Of a DNA stretch of 64,000 nucleotides, positions 41,083-51,515 are shown in pieces (within the stretch, counting starts at the first letter, position 1; each line of letters opens with the position of its first letter). This DNA is from Prorocentrum cordatum. Its lineage: Eukaryota; Sar; Dinophyceae; Prorocentrales; Prorocentraceae. The DNA lies in the NCBI GenBank assembly GCA_963575745.1, contig CAUYUJ010016905.1, positions 108,501-172,500 of the forward strand, in the 5' to 3' direction. Both the position numbers and the translations under genes were made by a program. The notes under the pieces are model-generated. The model had not been told where the DNA came from, did not search any database, and saw only the letters and a program-made list of their open reading frames with translations.

Positions 41083-41408
41083 TTGGCGACTTAGAGATCA
41101 GGCAGCCCCTGATCATGTCCAACCATGCCTTCCTGAATATTGTCGCATACCTCCTCCTGATGACCGTGAGTTCTGTAGGGCTTGCTCCGTGCGCCTTCGC
41201 ACCGTAGCCGGCCTGCGCAATGGGCCCCTGCTCGATGACCTGTCTCCTCGCCCTGGCTTCCTTGAGCTTCTTCGCGATGCCTGCGAACCTTTTGAAGCCC
41301 TTCTTCTTCCTTGCGCTGTGTGCGTGTGGTTCTCCTCGCGCATGTCTTCCCTGCTCTGTCGAGTCCGAGGTAGCTTCCTTCTGTGGCGGCCTTAATTGTG
41401 ATTCCCAT
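41083..41408 (-). pseudogene. E5 post-RT region after the TAG, with a second frame change
   Basis: Same frame as the RT to about 41250 (KTCARRTTRTQRK), then the neighbouring frame reads GPIAQAGYGAKAHGASPTEL and VIRRRYATIFRKAWLDMIRG, typical of the RT connection region. It stops where plus-strand E4 coding ends. Confidence 0.55.
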
Positions 41409-42308
41409 CTACTCCAGTCTTTTGATGGCCCTCTTGGCCATGTCGAAGCTCGTGCTGAATAGGACCGACTTCCTCGCCATGGCCAGCCCCTCGCTATCCA
41501 GCTCCTTCGCCAGCTCGTAGGTTGCCTCCACGATGCAGTCCTCGACCGTGGTTAAGCTGCCCACCGCTCTCAAGCCGATGTCGTCGAACCAAGTCCTGGG
41601 CTGCGCCATCCTCACTTTGGTGCGCATGGCCTTCACCACGTGGTTGATGAGGGTCCGCGCCAGGTTGTTGCTGCGCCTAGAGCCCGCGAGCAAGCTGCGC
41701 CTGGCGTAGGTTCGCAGGCTGCACGCGGCGCCCTCCTTCAGCATCCTCGGCGCGACGTGGGCCAGCATGGCCGTGGCCAGCACTCTCGGCGGGAAGCCGT
41801 GCTCCAGCGCTCGCTTCGCCACGCTCTGGAACACCAAGGGGTCGTAGAACCTCTTCACGTCGACCAGGGCGTTCGCCGAGTGGTCTCCAAGCTCCCGCGA
41901 GGTCTCGTGGCCCGGCGCTCTGGCCATCGCCTCTCTTAGGCAGGAGTTCCCTGCCACCGCCGCGTCGAAGTCCTCTTCCACCTCCTTCGCCCATTTCCTA
42001 ATCTGGTTCCCGTTGAGCAGCTCCTGCGTTCTGGCGAATCGGGTGAGCAGCGCGAGGGCTCTGTCCCCGCCTCCCGCGAGTGCCGTCTCGTCGATCCTCT
42101 CCGCGCCCTTAGGTTGCAGCATAACCATCGCCTGCAGGATCTGCCATGGCCGCGCCTCCTCCTCCTCCTCCTCCTCCTCGCCATGGCCACGCCACCCCTC
42201 CTGCCGTTCTCGGGTAGCCTCCTCACGTCGTCCACATTCATCATGTCCGTGCTTTTGCCTTTGTTGGGGGCGCCCTTGATCGCTTCGTCGAACTCCTAAA
42301 GTGTCCAA
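41409..42308 (-). CDS. E5 reverse transcriptase, palm motifs intact, ended by in-frame TAG
   Basis: ANALVDVKRFYDPLVFQSV is motif A with its Asp. LLAGSRRSNNLARTL stands at motif B. QPRTWFDDIGLRAVGS is motif C with both Asp. ARKSVLFSTSF is motif D. A pure acidic run (EEEEEEEE) from an expanded codon tract lies near the N-terminus. The frame ends at TAG 41409-41411, yet the next codons in the same frame continue the family sequence (MGITIKAATEGSYLGLDRAG). Confidence 0.75.
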   Translation of the reverse strand: MDTLGVRRSDQGRPQQRQKHGHDECGRREEATRERQEGWRGHGEEEEEEEEARPWQILQAMVMLQPKGAERIDETALAGGGDRALALLTRFARTQELLNGNQIRKWAKEVEEDFDAAVAGNSCLREAMARAPGHETSRELGDHSANALVDVKRFYDPLVFQSVAKRALEHGFPPRVLATAMLAHVAPRMLKEGAACSLRTYARRSLLAGSRRSNNLARTLINHVVKAMRTKVRMAQPRTWFDDIGLRAVGSLTTVEDCIVEATYELAKELDSEGLAMARKSVLFSTSFDMAKRAIKRLE

Positions 42309-42540
42309 CTTGGCGCGGGCTCCTCCTGCACCCTCTCGCGCAGCAGGTTATCACTTCCATCGCATCCTCGCGCTTGCTGGGGTGCTTCCACATCTCCTCG
42401 AAGTTCTCCGCCTTCAAGTCGACGCTGTCCTTCGGGTTCGTGGCCTTCCGTCCTGCCTTGACGCATTCGTCCTCGCGTTTCCTCTTGGGCTTCGTGATCT
42501 TGCGCAGGGCTCCTGGCGCGCTGGCCTCCATGTTGGCTAC

Positions 42541-43585
42541 TCAGCGCGCGTAGTCCTTCGAACCTCTTCTCAGGTCCTCCTTCGACGCTATATCCGCCTC
42601 CATCCTAGCCCGCTTGCCCATGCCCTCGGGTGCGACCTCCTCAAACTTGCGTATACCCTTGATCCTTTGGCCCCAGATCTTCCCTGTGCAACCTAGCTGT
42701 TCGCGTCGCTGTTCTGCCCGCTGGCGGTGCCCCTTCCGGAGCGAGCCTCCTGCAACGCTCCTCAAGCTGTCTGAGCTGGTTGCCTTCTCGCTTTCTGACC
42801 TTCACCTTCGCATAGGCGTCCAGTGCTGTCGCCGTCCTAGTCCACCAGTTTGTTCTCCTGTTGGTATAGGTTACCCGCCTTGCTCCTGACTCTCGGACCT
42901 CTTCCTCTTGGATCTCGTGCGCCTCACCCCAACCTGTGTACCTCTTCTGGTCCTCCTCGCTGATTTCGTAGGCCTTGCTGTAGAAGCACTCCTTCGTGGC
43001 CAATAAGTGGTGGCATTGGTGTCTAAGCTTGGTAGCTTCCGTCTCCGTTGGCCTAAGCGCCGCCAGGTCGCTGATGTGCACCGGTGCTCTCGCCCTCCTC
43101 CTGGCGTGCTTCATCTCGACGTACTTGTCCCACGCGTGATTCAGCGTGGTCGTGTCGACCTGCTGGTCCTTCTGCTCGGCGTTGGGCTTCTCCGCCTCCA
43201 GCTGGCTGTCTCCTGCCTCGATGCCATTCCAGGGGTCGCAGCCTCGCACCTGGCCAGCCGCCTCGGCGTCGCGATCGTTGCCGTCACCTGCTGCCGAGGC
43301 TGCTGGAGGGGACCCTGCAGTGTTGGGCCATGGCAGGCCCCCCACTGCTTGGCCCCCTGATATCTCAAGCCCTTCCAGTTCTGGCGGGAGGGGTTCATCG
43401 CGGTAGAAGATCCACTCCTCCAGGTCCTCCTCTATGATGTCCGCCTCTGGGTTGTCCATGTCGTTTGGCGCTGTTCTCGTCGTTGTCTCTCTGGCCCCTG
43501 ATGCAGGCCACTGTCTCGTTCTCGGTGTGTCTGGTGTCGGTGTCCCCGATCCTTGGCTTCCATCGTCATGGCTGGCCTCTGCCAC
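42541..43585 (-). pseudogene. E5 linker between endonuclease and RT
   Basis: The 314-codon frame (43585-42641) is acidic and Pro-rich first (EEDLEEWIFYRDEPLPPELE), then basic and helical (YVEMKHARRRARAPVHISD, HHLLATKECFYSKAYEISE). No catalytic domain. 42765-42541 continues in another frame toward the RT. Confidence 0.5.
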
Positions 43586-43899
43586 AGGCCTCTGCTTCTG
43601 TCTCGACGCAGCTGGCGTCGGAGCCTCCGATTATTGATCTTGCGTTCGTCGCGCCCCCATTCTCGCAGCATGTGATCAGGTAGGTCACCGTCAGGTAGTG
43701 GTGGGAATGACGTCCATCCAATCAGTGATGGGGCCTCCCATATTGTGAATGCCTCTGGTTATGGTCGTTGTTCGCACTCTTGCCGTTGGGGTTGGGGTGC
43801 CTGGTCCTGTCGCTCCTCTTGTACCTCTGCCCGCTGTCGCTTCCACCTCTGCGCTTTGCTGTCCGGGTTCGGTGCCTTCCTCGCGTCGCGCTTCGGGCG

Positions 43900-44705
43900 G
43901 CAGAACGCATTCGGCGTCTTCAGCACCCTGGTGATGTTGTTCTCGAGCTGCGCCTTGATGGCGAGCTGCTGGACGACGCGCGGCTTCCAGTTTCCATCCG
44001 AGACAGCATCGAACTTGACGATGTGCTTGCAGGCCGACGGGCTCGCCAGCACGAAGTCGATGAGGGACGGCTCCGCGTCGGCCTCGCAGCAGGTCGGCGC
44101 GTCGCCTGACATAACGAAAATGCGCGCATCGCCTAGGAAGTCGCAGAGGCCCTCGGCCGCGAACCTGGCCGGATTTACGTTGAAGTCCCCTGCGATGATC
44201 CAGGGCGTGCGCAAAGACCGTGTAAACCTCGCCACTTCGGCCAATCGCCTTGCATTGGCCCCCTCCTTCAGCGGTTGGTCGCACCTCAGGTAGATCGAGA
44301 TGACCACGAGACTATAGCCATTCAAATGCCACGTCTTCGCCGTCCAATCTTTTCTATCTGAAGTAGACCAAGGTCTCCTGCTACCTCCGCTTGTCCTTGT
44401 CCGCCACGGCTGCCAACAGTAGCCCCGAAAACACTGCCGCGCGCCGCGTACTCGCGAAAGAACGAGTTCTTGAAGCGCGACCTCGCAGCTATCATCACTC
44501 CTCCTCTCGAGCACCCCTCGGACTTGACGGGAGGTTGAGATGCCGCGAAGCGCGCCTTCAAACCCCACTTGTCGAGGAGCTCCTTCTTCTCCTCCAGCAG
44601 GTGGTGTCGAAGGTGGGCCTCCTGAATTAGGCGTGTGTCGAACCCCTGCGCACTGCGCTTGTTGCCATTGATCCTCAGGTGTTTGTCCCGAAGCCAAGAC
44701 TCCAC
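43900..44705 (-). pseudogene. E5 EEP endonuclease (split over two frames)
   Basis: The N-terminal half is at 44705-44370: FDTRLIQEAHLRHHLL carries the catalytic Glu, then CSRGGVMIAARSRFKNSF. The C-terminal half is one frame over: GYSLVVISIYLRCDQ, LRTPWIIAGDFNVNPARF (GDFN intact), SLIDFVLASPSACKHI, WKPRVVQQLAIKA. A single frameshift near 44370 separates them. The usual terminal SDH is not clear. Confidence 0.72.
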
Positions 44706-44792
44706 AATAGGGCCCCACGTGGTGATGTTGCCAACGAAGATGCCCCTGGCGCCCTGGTCGGCCCTGCAGGTGCGGGCGCCAGGGTGTGGGAG

Positions 44793-45985
44793 TCAATCCT
44801 GCTTGCCAGGGGCCGCCCCGCGAGCCCCGGCGACGTTGGCACTGGCCTGCTCGAGCACTTCCTCCCCCATCTCCGCGTCGTCGTCGCTGTCGACCTTGAC
44901 TGCGGCAGCATCTGGCGTGGGCCCCATAGCCGCTGCGCTGGCGGGGCCTGGAGGTGCCCCTGCTGCCGTTGCTGCAGCCAGTGCCTCGTCCATCGGGGAC
45001 TCCACCTTCCTCTTCTTCACTTCCTGCCTGATCGCCACTCTGTTCTTTGCCGCCGCCTCCTTCGCCGTTCGGATGTGCTCCTGCAGCTGCTGCGCATGCG
45101 ACTTGGCCCCTTCCTTCAGGTCCTGCAGCGCGTTCTTCTTGGCCTCCGCGACCGCTTGGCGTGCTGCCTCGTCCATTTCAGCATCCTCCAGCTCCAGCTC
45201 GTCGTGGAGGTCGATGATCCCGTCGAGCGCCATGTCCTCGGGCGTCTGGGTGATCAGCTGCTCCATGAAGCTCTGCTTCTGCCCTTCTTTGCCCTCCGCG
45301 TGGATCGCCTCCAAGGTGTTCTCCCTCTCGACAACGGTCGCCGCCTTCTCGCTTAGTTTGGCCTCTAGCTCGCGTAGCCAAGCCCTCCGCTTCTTGACCT
45401 CCGCTGCCACCGCCAGGAAGCGCTTGTTCGCGATCCCCAGCGCCTCGGCAGCCCCCGCCATTCTCTCAGGCTTGGACTTCACCTTAGGAGGAGTGGCCTG
45501 TACCATCTGCTGCGCGAGCCCCTTCACCTGCGTGCCTAGCTGCTCGCTGTTCTCCAGCTTCATGGTCCCCAGCTTCTCCGCTATGACGACCTGCGCCTAC
45601 GAGAGCTCCTGCTCATCCGCCTTATCCGCCTTCTGGCCTTCACCTCCACGCTGGCGGCCATCTGTCCACGACTGGCTCGTCGAGGAGGAGCTTGATGCAG
45701 CTTCCGCCTGCTTGACGCTCCGCGGCTTCTTGAAGGTGGCCTTGCAGTGGTGGCGCTGCAGACCTGGCTTCCGGATGGCGCCCCCACGTCGCGCAGCGGG
45801 TGTAGTCCTGGACGTCCTGCCAGCCCTGCTGCCTCTTGTCCCAGGCCCAGGTCTTCTTCGCCGTGCTCCCGCAGCGGGACTCCAGCAGCTCGCGCGCCTG
45901 CGCCAGCGCGAGGAGCCTGCGGGCCGAGAATCTCCGCCTCCTCAGCCTCCTGTGCCACGCGGGCGAGGGGGATCGCCCCCTCCAT
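44793..45985 (-). CDS. E5 N-terminal region with coiled coil (two frames)
   Basis: 45985-45581 is Arg/Ala-rich (IPLARVAQEAEEAEILG). 45563-44793 is a 256-codon frame of alternating charge (KKRRAWLRELEAKLSEKAAT, LELEDAEMDEAARQAVAEAK, QQLQEHIRTAKEAAAKN), a strong coiled-coil prediction, ending VDSDDDAEMGEEVLEQ. By position it corresponds to the E2 segment at 25454-25005. Confidence 0.6.
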
Positions 45986-46044
45986 TCTGGCTCCGTCGCG
46001 CGCGCCCGCCGCGCTGGGCCCCGGGCCGCGCGCCGGGCGCCTGG

Positions 46045-46053
46045 CTTGAGCCC
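46045..46053 (-). other. Leader tail remnant at the 5' end of E5
   Basis: Minus strand: a TCTTTCTCTCTAG pyrimidine-AG, then GCGC and GGGCTCAAG, the 3' end of DinoSL. Short, so supported mainly by position at the element start. Confidence 0.5.
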
Positions 46054-46059
46054 GCGCCT

Positions 46060-46060
<1 letters not shown>

Positions 46061-46138
<78 letters not shown>
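46061..46138. repeat. (GA)n/(TC)n microsatellite between E6 and E5
   Basis: Nearly pure GA dinucleotide tract of about 78 bp. On the minus strand it is (TC)n following TTGTTTTTTTGTTC at the E6 3' end and preceding TAG plus the E5 leader remnant. It may be the E6 tail, an acceptor pyrimidine tract for E5, or both. Confidence 0.85.
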
Positions 46139-46140
<2 letters not shown>

Positions 46141-46227
46141 AAAAAAACAACAACCACAAACAAACGAAAAGGAGCAGGGGGAGAAAATATATACCGACCT
46201 AAGTCAGCGCAACGAGTCCGCGCTCCA

Positions 46228-46930
46228 TCACGCGCGCGGGCGCGTGCTCACGGGAAACTGGCCGCGAGGAGCATCGGGGACCGGGCGAGGAAGCGCAGAA
46301 GCAGGACGAGGGAGCACGGAATAATGACGAGGGCGATCAGCAACAGAAGCGCCCACAAGTACAGCGGCATGGAGGGGCCCGTCAGCGGCGTGATCGCCAT
46401 CGAGACCTGCTGCCGCAAGGTGAAGTTCAGCTGCAGGTTCGCCGCGATGCATTCTGGCGGCAGGGCGGGCAAGCTGGCGAAAGCACAAACCGGCCTGAGC
46501 AGCGGAAAGGGCGATCTCCGGCAACGAGGGGTCGAGCAACCGGATGCCGTGGTAGAGGCGCGTCGACACGAACAGCTCTTGGACGACGTCGGCGTCGAAG
46601 TGGCCAATGCCAGCGCGAGCGGCGGGGTCGCCAGGGAACGCCCGCCCGATGGTGTAGCAGATGGCCCAAGCCATGCGGCTGCATGACATGCAACGCTTGA
46701 AGTCGTCGTTGCATGGATCCACTGCTCCACAAGCACGAGCATCAGGACGATCACATGGGCCGCCTCCGACTCGAGCACGACACTCCAGACGGCAGCCAAA
46801 CGCGCACAGGCGTTGTCCAACAGGATGGACGACGCGCCAGGGAGTGAGCCACCTTCCGGCCCAAGAACGAATGACCGCCATCGCCCAGGAGCACAGCGCA
46901 CTGCGAAGCAGCTGGCGACGAGCCCCCCAA
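46228..46930 (-). pseudogene. E6 C-terminal Cys cluster
   Basis: In the frame 47439-46228, CAFGCRLECRARVGGGPC, DPCNDDFKRCMSCSRMAW and IGHFDADVVQELFVSTRLYH correspond to the C-terminal Cys/His region of E1 (CHFGC...HYMTC). The last part becomes Arg/Pro-rich. Confidence 0.55.
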
Positions 46931-48238
46931 TCAATCTGCGCGATGGCATCTCCGAGGTGAGACCGCCAAGAGGAGAGACGTACACTGCAGAGTGCATGCG
47001 CACGGTCGCCGCCAGAAGCACGCAAAATAGCCTCGCAGGCAGCGCGCTGAGGCTGATGACGAACTCCAGGGGGGAGCGGGAGAAGAGAAAGACACGCGCG
47101 CTGCAAAAGAGCAACGTGCACCACAATAGTAACGACCATGGGCGGCGCCAGCAGCAGCATCGGCCAGAATTTCCACGACAGCCAGGGTCCGCCAGAATGG
47201 CGGGCAAGGAAGGCCAGCGCGAAGCATGGCGAGGGCGCGATCAGCTCCGAATGATTCCGGTGCACCCTGAAGACGTCGTAGAATTCGCGCGTGCTCCGGG
47301 AAGGTGACAGCTGCAGCGCGAGCAAGGGTGGAAGCCACGAGCCCCGCCCAGGAAGTGATACGAGGACCGCCCCAATGCTGGAGTTGAGGCCAATCTCGGA
47401 CTCTGAGCGCGCCGTTCGGGAAGCGAAAGACAGATGCAACGCGCCACGCTTCCCCCCTCAAGAACTCGGCGGGGGCGCGGGCGAACTGCGCTACGTAGCT
47501 CAAGACTGGTGCAGCACCTGTGTTGCATAGGATGGCGGACATTGATGCCGGGGTCGCGCCAATACCGACAGCCCGAGCCCTTGCGCGGAGCTTGGTGAAA
47601 GGTCCCGCCCATGAGTCCAGAAGGGAAGCATCGGGACCAAGTTGCAAGCATAGATACGCAAGCTGCGCGACGATCTGGAAACTGCCCCAGGCAGGAACCA
47701 CATTACGCATGGTTTCGGCAAGGGCGCGGGCGACCTGGCCAGAGAACGAGACGCCGAAGAGCACGAAGTTCAGCAGGAGCAGCTCCGACGTCGTCAGCGC
47801 CGCCCTGACGATGCCCAGGCTCTGGCGATCGACGTCGCGCAACAGGGCGGTCAGGAGCGGGGCGCTTGCAATGGCGAACAGCGATCCAGAGAGAGCACAA
47901 CCTTGTAGTATACATTTCCTGATCATGAAGACGCGCTGGGGCCCGCGCGGGGCAGGGGGAACAGCCTCCACCGCGGAGTACATGGCCATGATGAACGACA
48001 TCACCGGAGACGGACACCCCATGCTGCACAACGCGGCGAAAAGGAACGGCTGGCAGAGTGATGAGACATGTTGGCCAAAGTCCAGACTCACCAGGACAGG
48101 CATCCGCGTAGATGCTGACGGATGAGCGGAGCACTCGCGCACCTTGGCATCCAGTTCGCAGGTGTTGAGGCCGAAGTTCCGCCCACGGATGAAGCCACGT
48201 CGATTGAGGAGCACCACCTGCGCGAAGACAGGGCGCAA
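46931..48238 (-). pseudogene. E6 reverse transcriptase palm and connection
   Basis: LLNRRGFIRGRNFGLNTCE, MPVLVSLDFGQHVSSLCQ (motif A) and CILQGCALSGSLFAIASAP (motif B) lie in one frame. Motif C is read one frame over as GGADDVGAAPAELRALR near 47790, while the main frame reads VRAALTTSELL, so a frameshift falls just before the catalytic Asp pair. Downstream, AWGSFQIVAQLAYLCLQLG and SMSAILCNTGAAPVLSYVAQ continue the connection region. Confidence 0.75.
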
Positions 48239-49157
48239 TGCAGCGTTGAGCGTGGCAGCAAGGATCTTGACGTCACTGCCCGCAAACCGAGAACGCGCAC
48301 CTTGGAGGCTTCACGGGTGCAGGAGCCGCCCGAGCCGTCGTCGGATGCCACGCCCTTCGGGGGGAACGGCTGGAGAGCGATGCTGGCCGAGGTAAAATGA
48401 GATTGCCCGCTCAGGAGCCACGCCATGACGTCGCGCAGCGAGGTCAAGCCATCACGATGGGAGGTCCAAGCTGCGTATGGTAGACAATCCACGTCTGGCG
48501 CGGTTTGGGCACTTTTCGACGCCATACGAGTCAGCAGGGGGAGCGCGGGCGGCCTGACGTCGGTGAAGTCAGCAGTGGGGCCAAAACGCTGGAGGTAGCG
48601 ATCGGAGTCACGTACTGCCCACGGCTTCGCCGAGAAGACTGGCCTCCAGTAGTCGACAAGAGCTTGAAGACGCTGATCTGGATCGGAATGAACGCGATAA
48701 CCATCACGAGCAGAGTGCAAAGCAGGCGACGAGAGAATGGGGACCACAGACGCGCACGACACTCGAGAGCGGCAAATTGCGCGCGGGCGCGCGCGCGACA
48801 GCCGAGCCTCGTCAGGAGCAGATCGGATACATTGTCTGGAGCAGTCCGCAGCTTCACGCTGCACTCGATCTCACCATTGGTGGAAGGACTCTGGATGCAA
48901 CAAAAGCACATTACAGCCATCCGCGCGCGCGAAGTCCACGGCCAGCGCGTGCGAACGAAGAACACGTTCAGCAAGCCGAACATCTTGACGCCAAACAGAG
49001 CGAGCAACACTGCGTGCAAGTTGAAGCTGAGAAGGTACCGATTGACGCTGAAGGATCGAGGCTGAGGGACAGCAAGGCGGTCACGAACGTCACGGGCAGC
49101 TCCGCGCAAGAGGTACTTGTAGCGCTCGAGCCGGCGCGGTGGCGACAGCGTGTGCAT
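48239..49157 (-). pseudogene. E6 region between endonuclease and RT palm
   Basis: LSPPRRLERYKYLLRGAARD (49157 frame) corresponds to LTPTARWRALKAARRVAAAR in E1. 48864-48239 then reads SDPDQRLQALVDYWRPVFSA, TAPDVDCLPYAAWTSHRDG and SIALQPFPPKG, matching the E1 stretch around GDSAPGPDTLPYKAWLRTP. Several frame changes occur. Confidence 0.6.
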
Positions 49158-49187
49158 GTTGTCCTCTTTGATGAACTCGCTGATGCG

Positions 49188-50037
49188 CTAGAACATTGGG
49201 TTCTTGAAGACGTGGGGCGGGATTGACTGATGTTCCGAAGGACGCGCAGCACGATGGGCGAAGGACACGACATGGGCGGCATGGTCGCTCACCCTCTGCT
49301 CGCTGAACTCCTCGGGGCGGCCCTCGCAGCTGGCACTCGAGAAGATCTGGCAGAGCATCCACCCTGGCCAGCTGCAGAAGAAGCGGTCGATGATGGCGAC
49401 GGTGTTATTCTCCTTGTGGTAGTGCGTGGGGTCGCTGCTGGACACCTCCACGAGCGAAGACTACGTGGGAATCCATCGATGAGCGAGGGCACGTGCATCA
49501 GCGCTGGGTCGAGGTTGGCGCCGCGGTGCAGGAGCGTGCAAAGGAAGGGCCACATCTGCCGAGAAGTTGAAGTCGTCGTGGAGGAGGTAGGATCTGCAGC
49601 GGCGTGGTCGCGATCGGCGGCGATGCAGGCGCAAATTCGGCCCACCTCGGCGTCCGAGAGGCGGAAGTTGTGGACGTTGTAGTGGTAGATGGTCATTGGG
49701 CCAGCGGTGATGACGACACGAAGAGCGCGGCCACGAACGAGAGCAGAGCCATCCGACAAGGCAGGGTTAGGAAAACAAGGAGCAACACTAGGGAGAACAG
49801 TAGCAATTCCGCCTCGGACACGCCCGCCGTGCTCAGAGCCACAAAAGTAGAGTGCACCACAGAATGAGGAGTGACCCGACGAAGAAACGGCTCGAGTTGA
49901 CGTTGATCTTGATGCAGCTCCTCAAAAGCGCAAATGGACTCGGACAGCCAGAGGCGCGACATGTATTTGTACTTGATGTTCGCCTTGGCGCCCTGGTACT
50001 GCAGCAACGCACGAGAGTTCCACGACACAAAACGCAA
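49188..50037 (-). pseudogene. E6 EEP endonuclease (three frame pieces)
   Basis: N-terminal piece 50037-49860: RFVSWNSRALLQYQGAK and CAFEELHQDQRQLEPFLR carry the Asn and Glu strands. Middle piece 49759-49540: YHYNVHNFRLSDAEVGRI. C-terminal piece 49451-49188: SSDPTHYHKENNTVAIIDRF (catalytic Asp) and QRVSDHAAHVVSFAH (catalytic SDH), then PPHVFKNPMF. The fold is recognisable, but two frameshifts split it. Confidence 0.72.
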
Positions 50038-50103
50038 CTGAGAACAGGCAGTTGCAGTCGGGAGGTCGGAGAGGCAGGTGGCGGCAGCAATCGCACGAAG
50101 CGC

Positions 50104-51099
50104 TCAAAGACACCACTCAGGTTCAGCATCAGGAGCAAGACTAGGGTCCACGATGCGCTCGAGCTCGGTCTTGTTGAAACCGTTCTTAGTAATGCCTGCC
50201 GTGTTGTACTTGACGATGGTGGCCTCGCGTCCGGGCATCGGGTCGATCTGGAAGATGGGGTCCCAGCCGGCAGAAATCCAGCCGCGGCATCGGTCGATGT
50301 GCCACTTGTGTTGGGTGTCCTTGTTCATGAGCTCTTTACGAAGACGGCGCGCTTGCATCTCGAGCTTGATCTGGCGCGGGTTCTTGTCCGGACCCACGTG
50401 AAGCTGCACGTCGCCACCAGCGACTGCGGGAGCGGAGAACCGAAGCCACTCGCCATCCTTCCGAAGGCCCACGAGAGCGCGGGAGACCTTCCGGGCAGCC
50501 GGGCTGGGCAGACCCCCGAAGCGCACGGTGAACAGCTTGTCCATGGGGTTGGCGGCCCTGATGGTGAGCTCGGCGCTCGCGAAGCCGAGAGTCCCGAGCC
50601 AGTCGCCGATGGACTTCTGCACCTCTGCCAGCTGGACCAGTGACCTCGCGGAGACCTTGAGGATACACGTGTTCACGTCGCGCTGGAAGCCTTCGGTGCC
50701 AGGGGGAGGAGGAGAAGGACGTTGATTAGCAACTGCGAGAGCATCTTGAAGAGCCTTGATGTCCGCGGCCATCTGGGCCATGTTGGACTCGAGGACGGTG
50801 GTGCGCTCTGTCTCCTCGTTGACGCGCGCGGAGAGGCCGTCCAGCTGCTCCTTGACCTCGCGCTTGACGGTGTCAAGCTGCGGGCTGAGCTGGGCGGCGA
50901 CTGACTGGTCGACCTGCTGAGGCATGCCGGCCAGCGAAACACGAAGAGCATCAACAGCTTGAAGCGCGGGCGTGGTGGCAGTCTGGACCGAGGTCGCGAC
51001 AGTGGTGGAAACCGTGGACTCGACCTGCTACTTGAAGGAGTCCGGGCGAGGGTTGAGCTCCTCGCGCGAGCGAATATCGTGGTCATCCTGTCGGCGACG

Positions 51100-51186
<87 letters not shown>

Positions 51187-51187
51187 G

Positions 51188-51220
<33 letters not shown>

Positions 51221-51468
51221 CCATCACGGCGAGCAGGACCATCAAGACGAGGACGGTCACGGCGACGATGCGGGAGGTTGCGGTCACGTGGAGCAGTGTC
51301 ACGGCAGTCGCGAGAAGAGCCAGACGGGCCGACCGACGTGGGACGAGCATCGCGGGCACGAGATCGACGCGCAGGGCCCACGAGGCGCCGCGGGCGGAAG
51401 CAGCTACGGTACGCACGGAGAGCGCACGGCTTCTGGCTTTTGGCTTGAGCCAAAACGGCTTGAGCCAA
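50104..51468 (-). pseudogene. E6 ORF1, coiled coil and conserved C-terminal domain, interrupted by TAG
   Basis: One frame runs from the relic leaders (which it reads as AQAVLAQA) through a microsatellite-encoded Asp run, to an in-frame TAG at 51028, and then on to 50104. After the TAG it reads QVESTVSTTVATSV, then from ATG 50925 PQQVDQSVAAQL, a coiled coil (KREVKEQLDGLSARVNEE, TTVLESNMAQMAADIKAL) and a globular part (NTCILKVSARSLVQLAEV, MDKLFTVRFGGLPSP, DVQLHVGPDKNPRQIK). It resembles E1 ORF1 in layout. 50925-50104 alone is an open 273-aa protein. Confidence 0.7.
51094..51230. repeat. (CAT)n / (GAT)n microsatellite inside E6 ORF1
   Basis: About 45 CAT triplets with rare CGT/CAC interruptions. 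On the minus strand in the ORF1 frame it encodes more than 40 Asp. Confidence 0.92.
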
Positions 51469-51480
51469 AATGGCTTGAGA
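51444..51480 (-). repeat. Nested 15-nt relic spliced leaders at E6 5' end
   Basis: Minus strand: a TC tract, TCTCAAG (51480-51474), CCATTTTGGCTCAAG (51473-51459), CCGTTTTGGCTCAAG (51458-51444), then CCAAAAGCC. The 15-nt unit is exactly what remains of DinoSL when a new leader is spliced onto its internal TAG acceptor. Confidence 0.88.
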
Positions 51481-51484
51481 AAGA

Positions 51485-51515
<31 letters not shown>

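Larger units (their letters stand above)
41083..46058 (-). mobile_element. Non-LTR retrotransposon E5 (3' truncated against E4)
   Basis: This minus-strand element of the E2/E3 family has an N-terminal coiled coil, EEP, linker and RT, with the sequence breaking shortly after the RT at the E4 3' end. RNase H and the C-terminal zinc finger are missing. Its 5' end lies at a leader remnant (46053-46045) next to the (TC)n tract that ends E6. Confidence 0.82.
46139..51480 (-). mobile_element. Non-LTR retrotransposon E6 (E1-like, decayed)
   Basis: Reads leftward from nested relic leaders at 51480-51444: polyaspartate N-terminal frame, ORF1, EEP, RT with ADD at motif C, and a C-terminal Cys cluster, ending near a T/G-rich stretch and (TC)n. 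The order and ORF1 architecture match E1. Several frameshifts make it non-functional. Confidence 0.85.

Noticed and set aside
44635-46686. 683-codon plus-strand Ser-rich frame
   Set aside because: It is the antisense of E5 coding sequence (Glu/Ala/Leu coiled coil read backwards gives Ser/Ala/Leu).
46228-47439. Whole 403-codon minus-strand frame as an independent gene
   Set aside because: Its upstream two thirds overlap the better-supported E6 RT frame; only the terminal Cys cluster matches element sequence.
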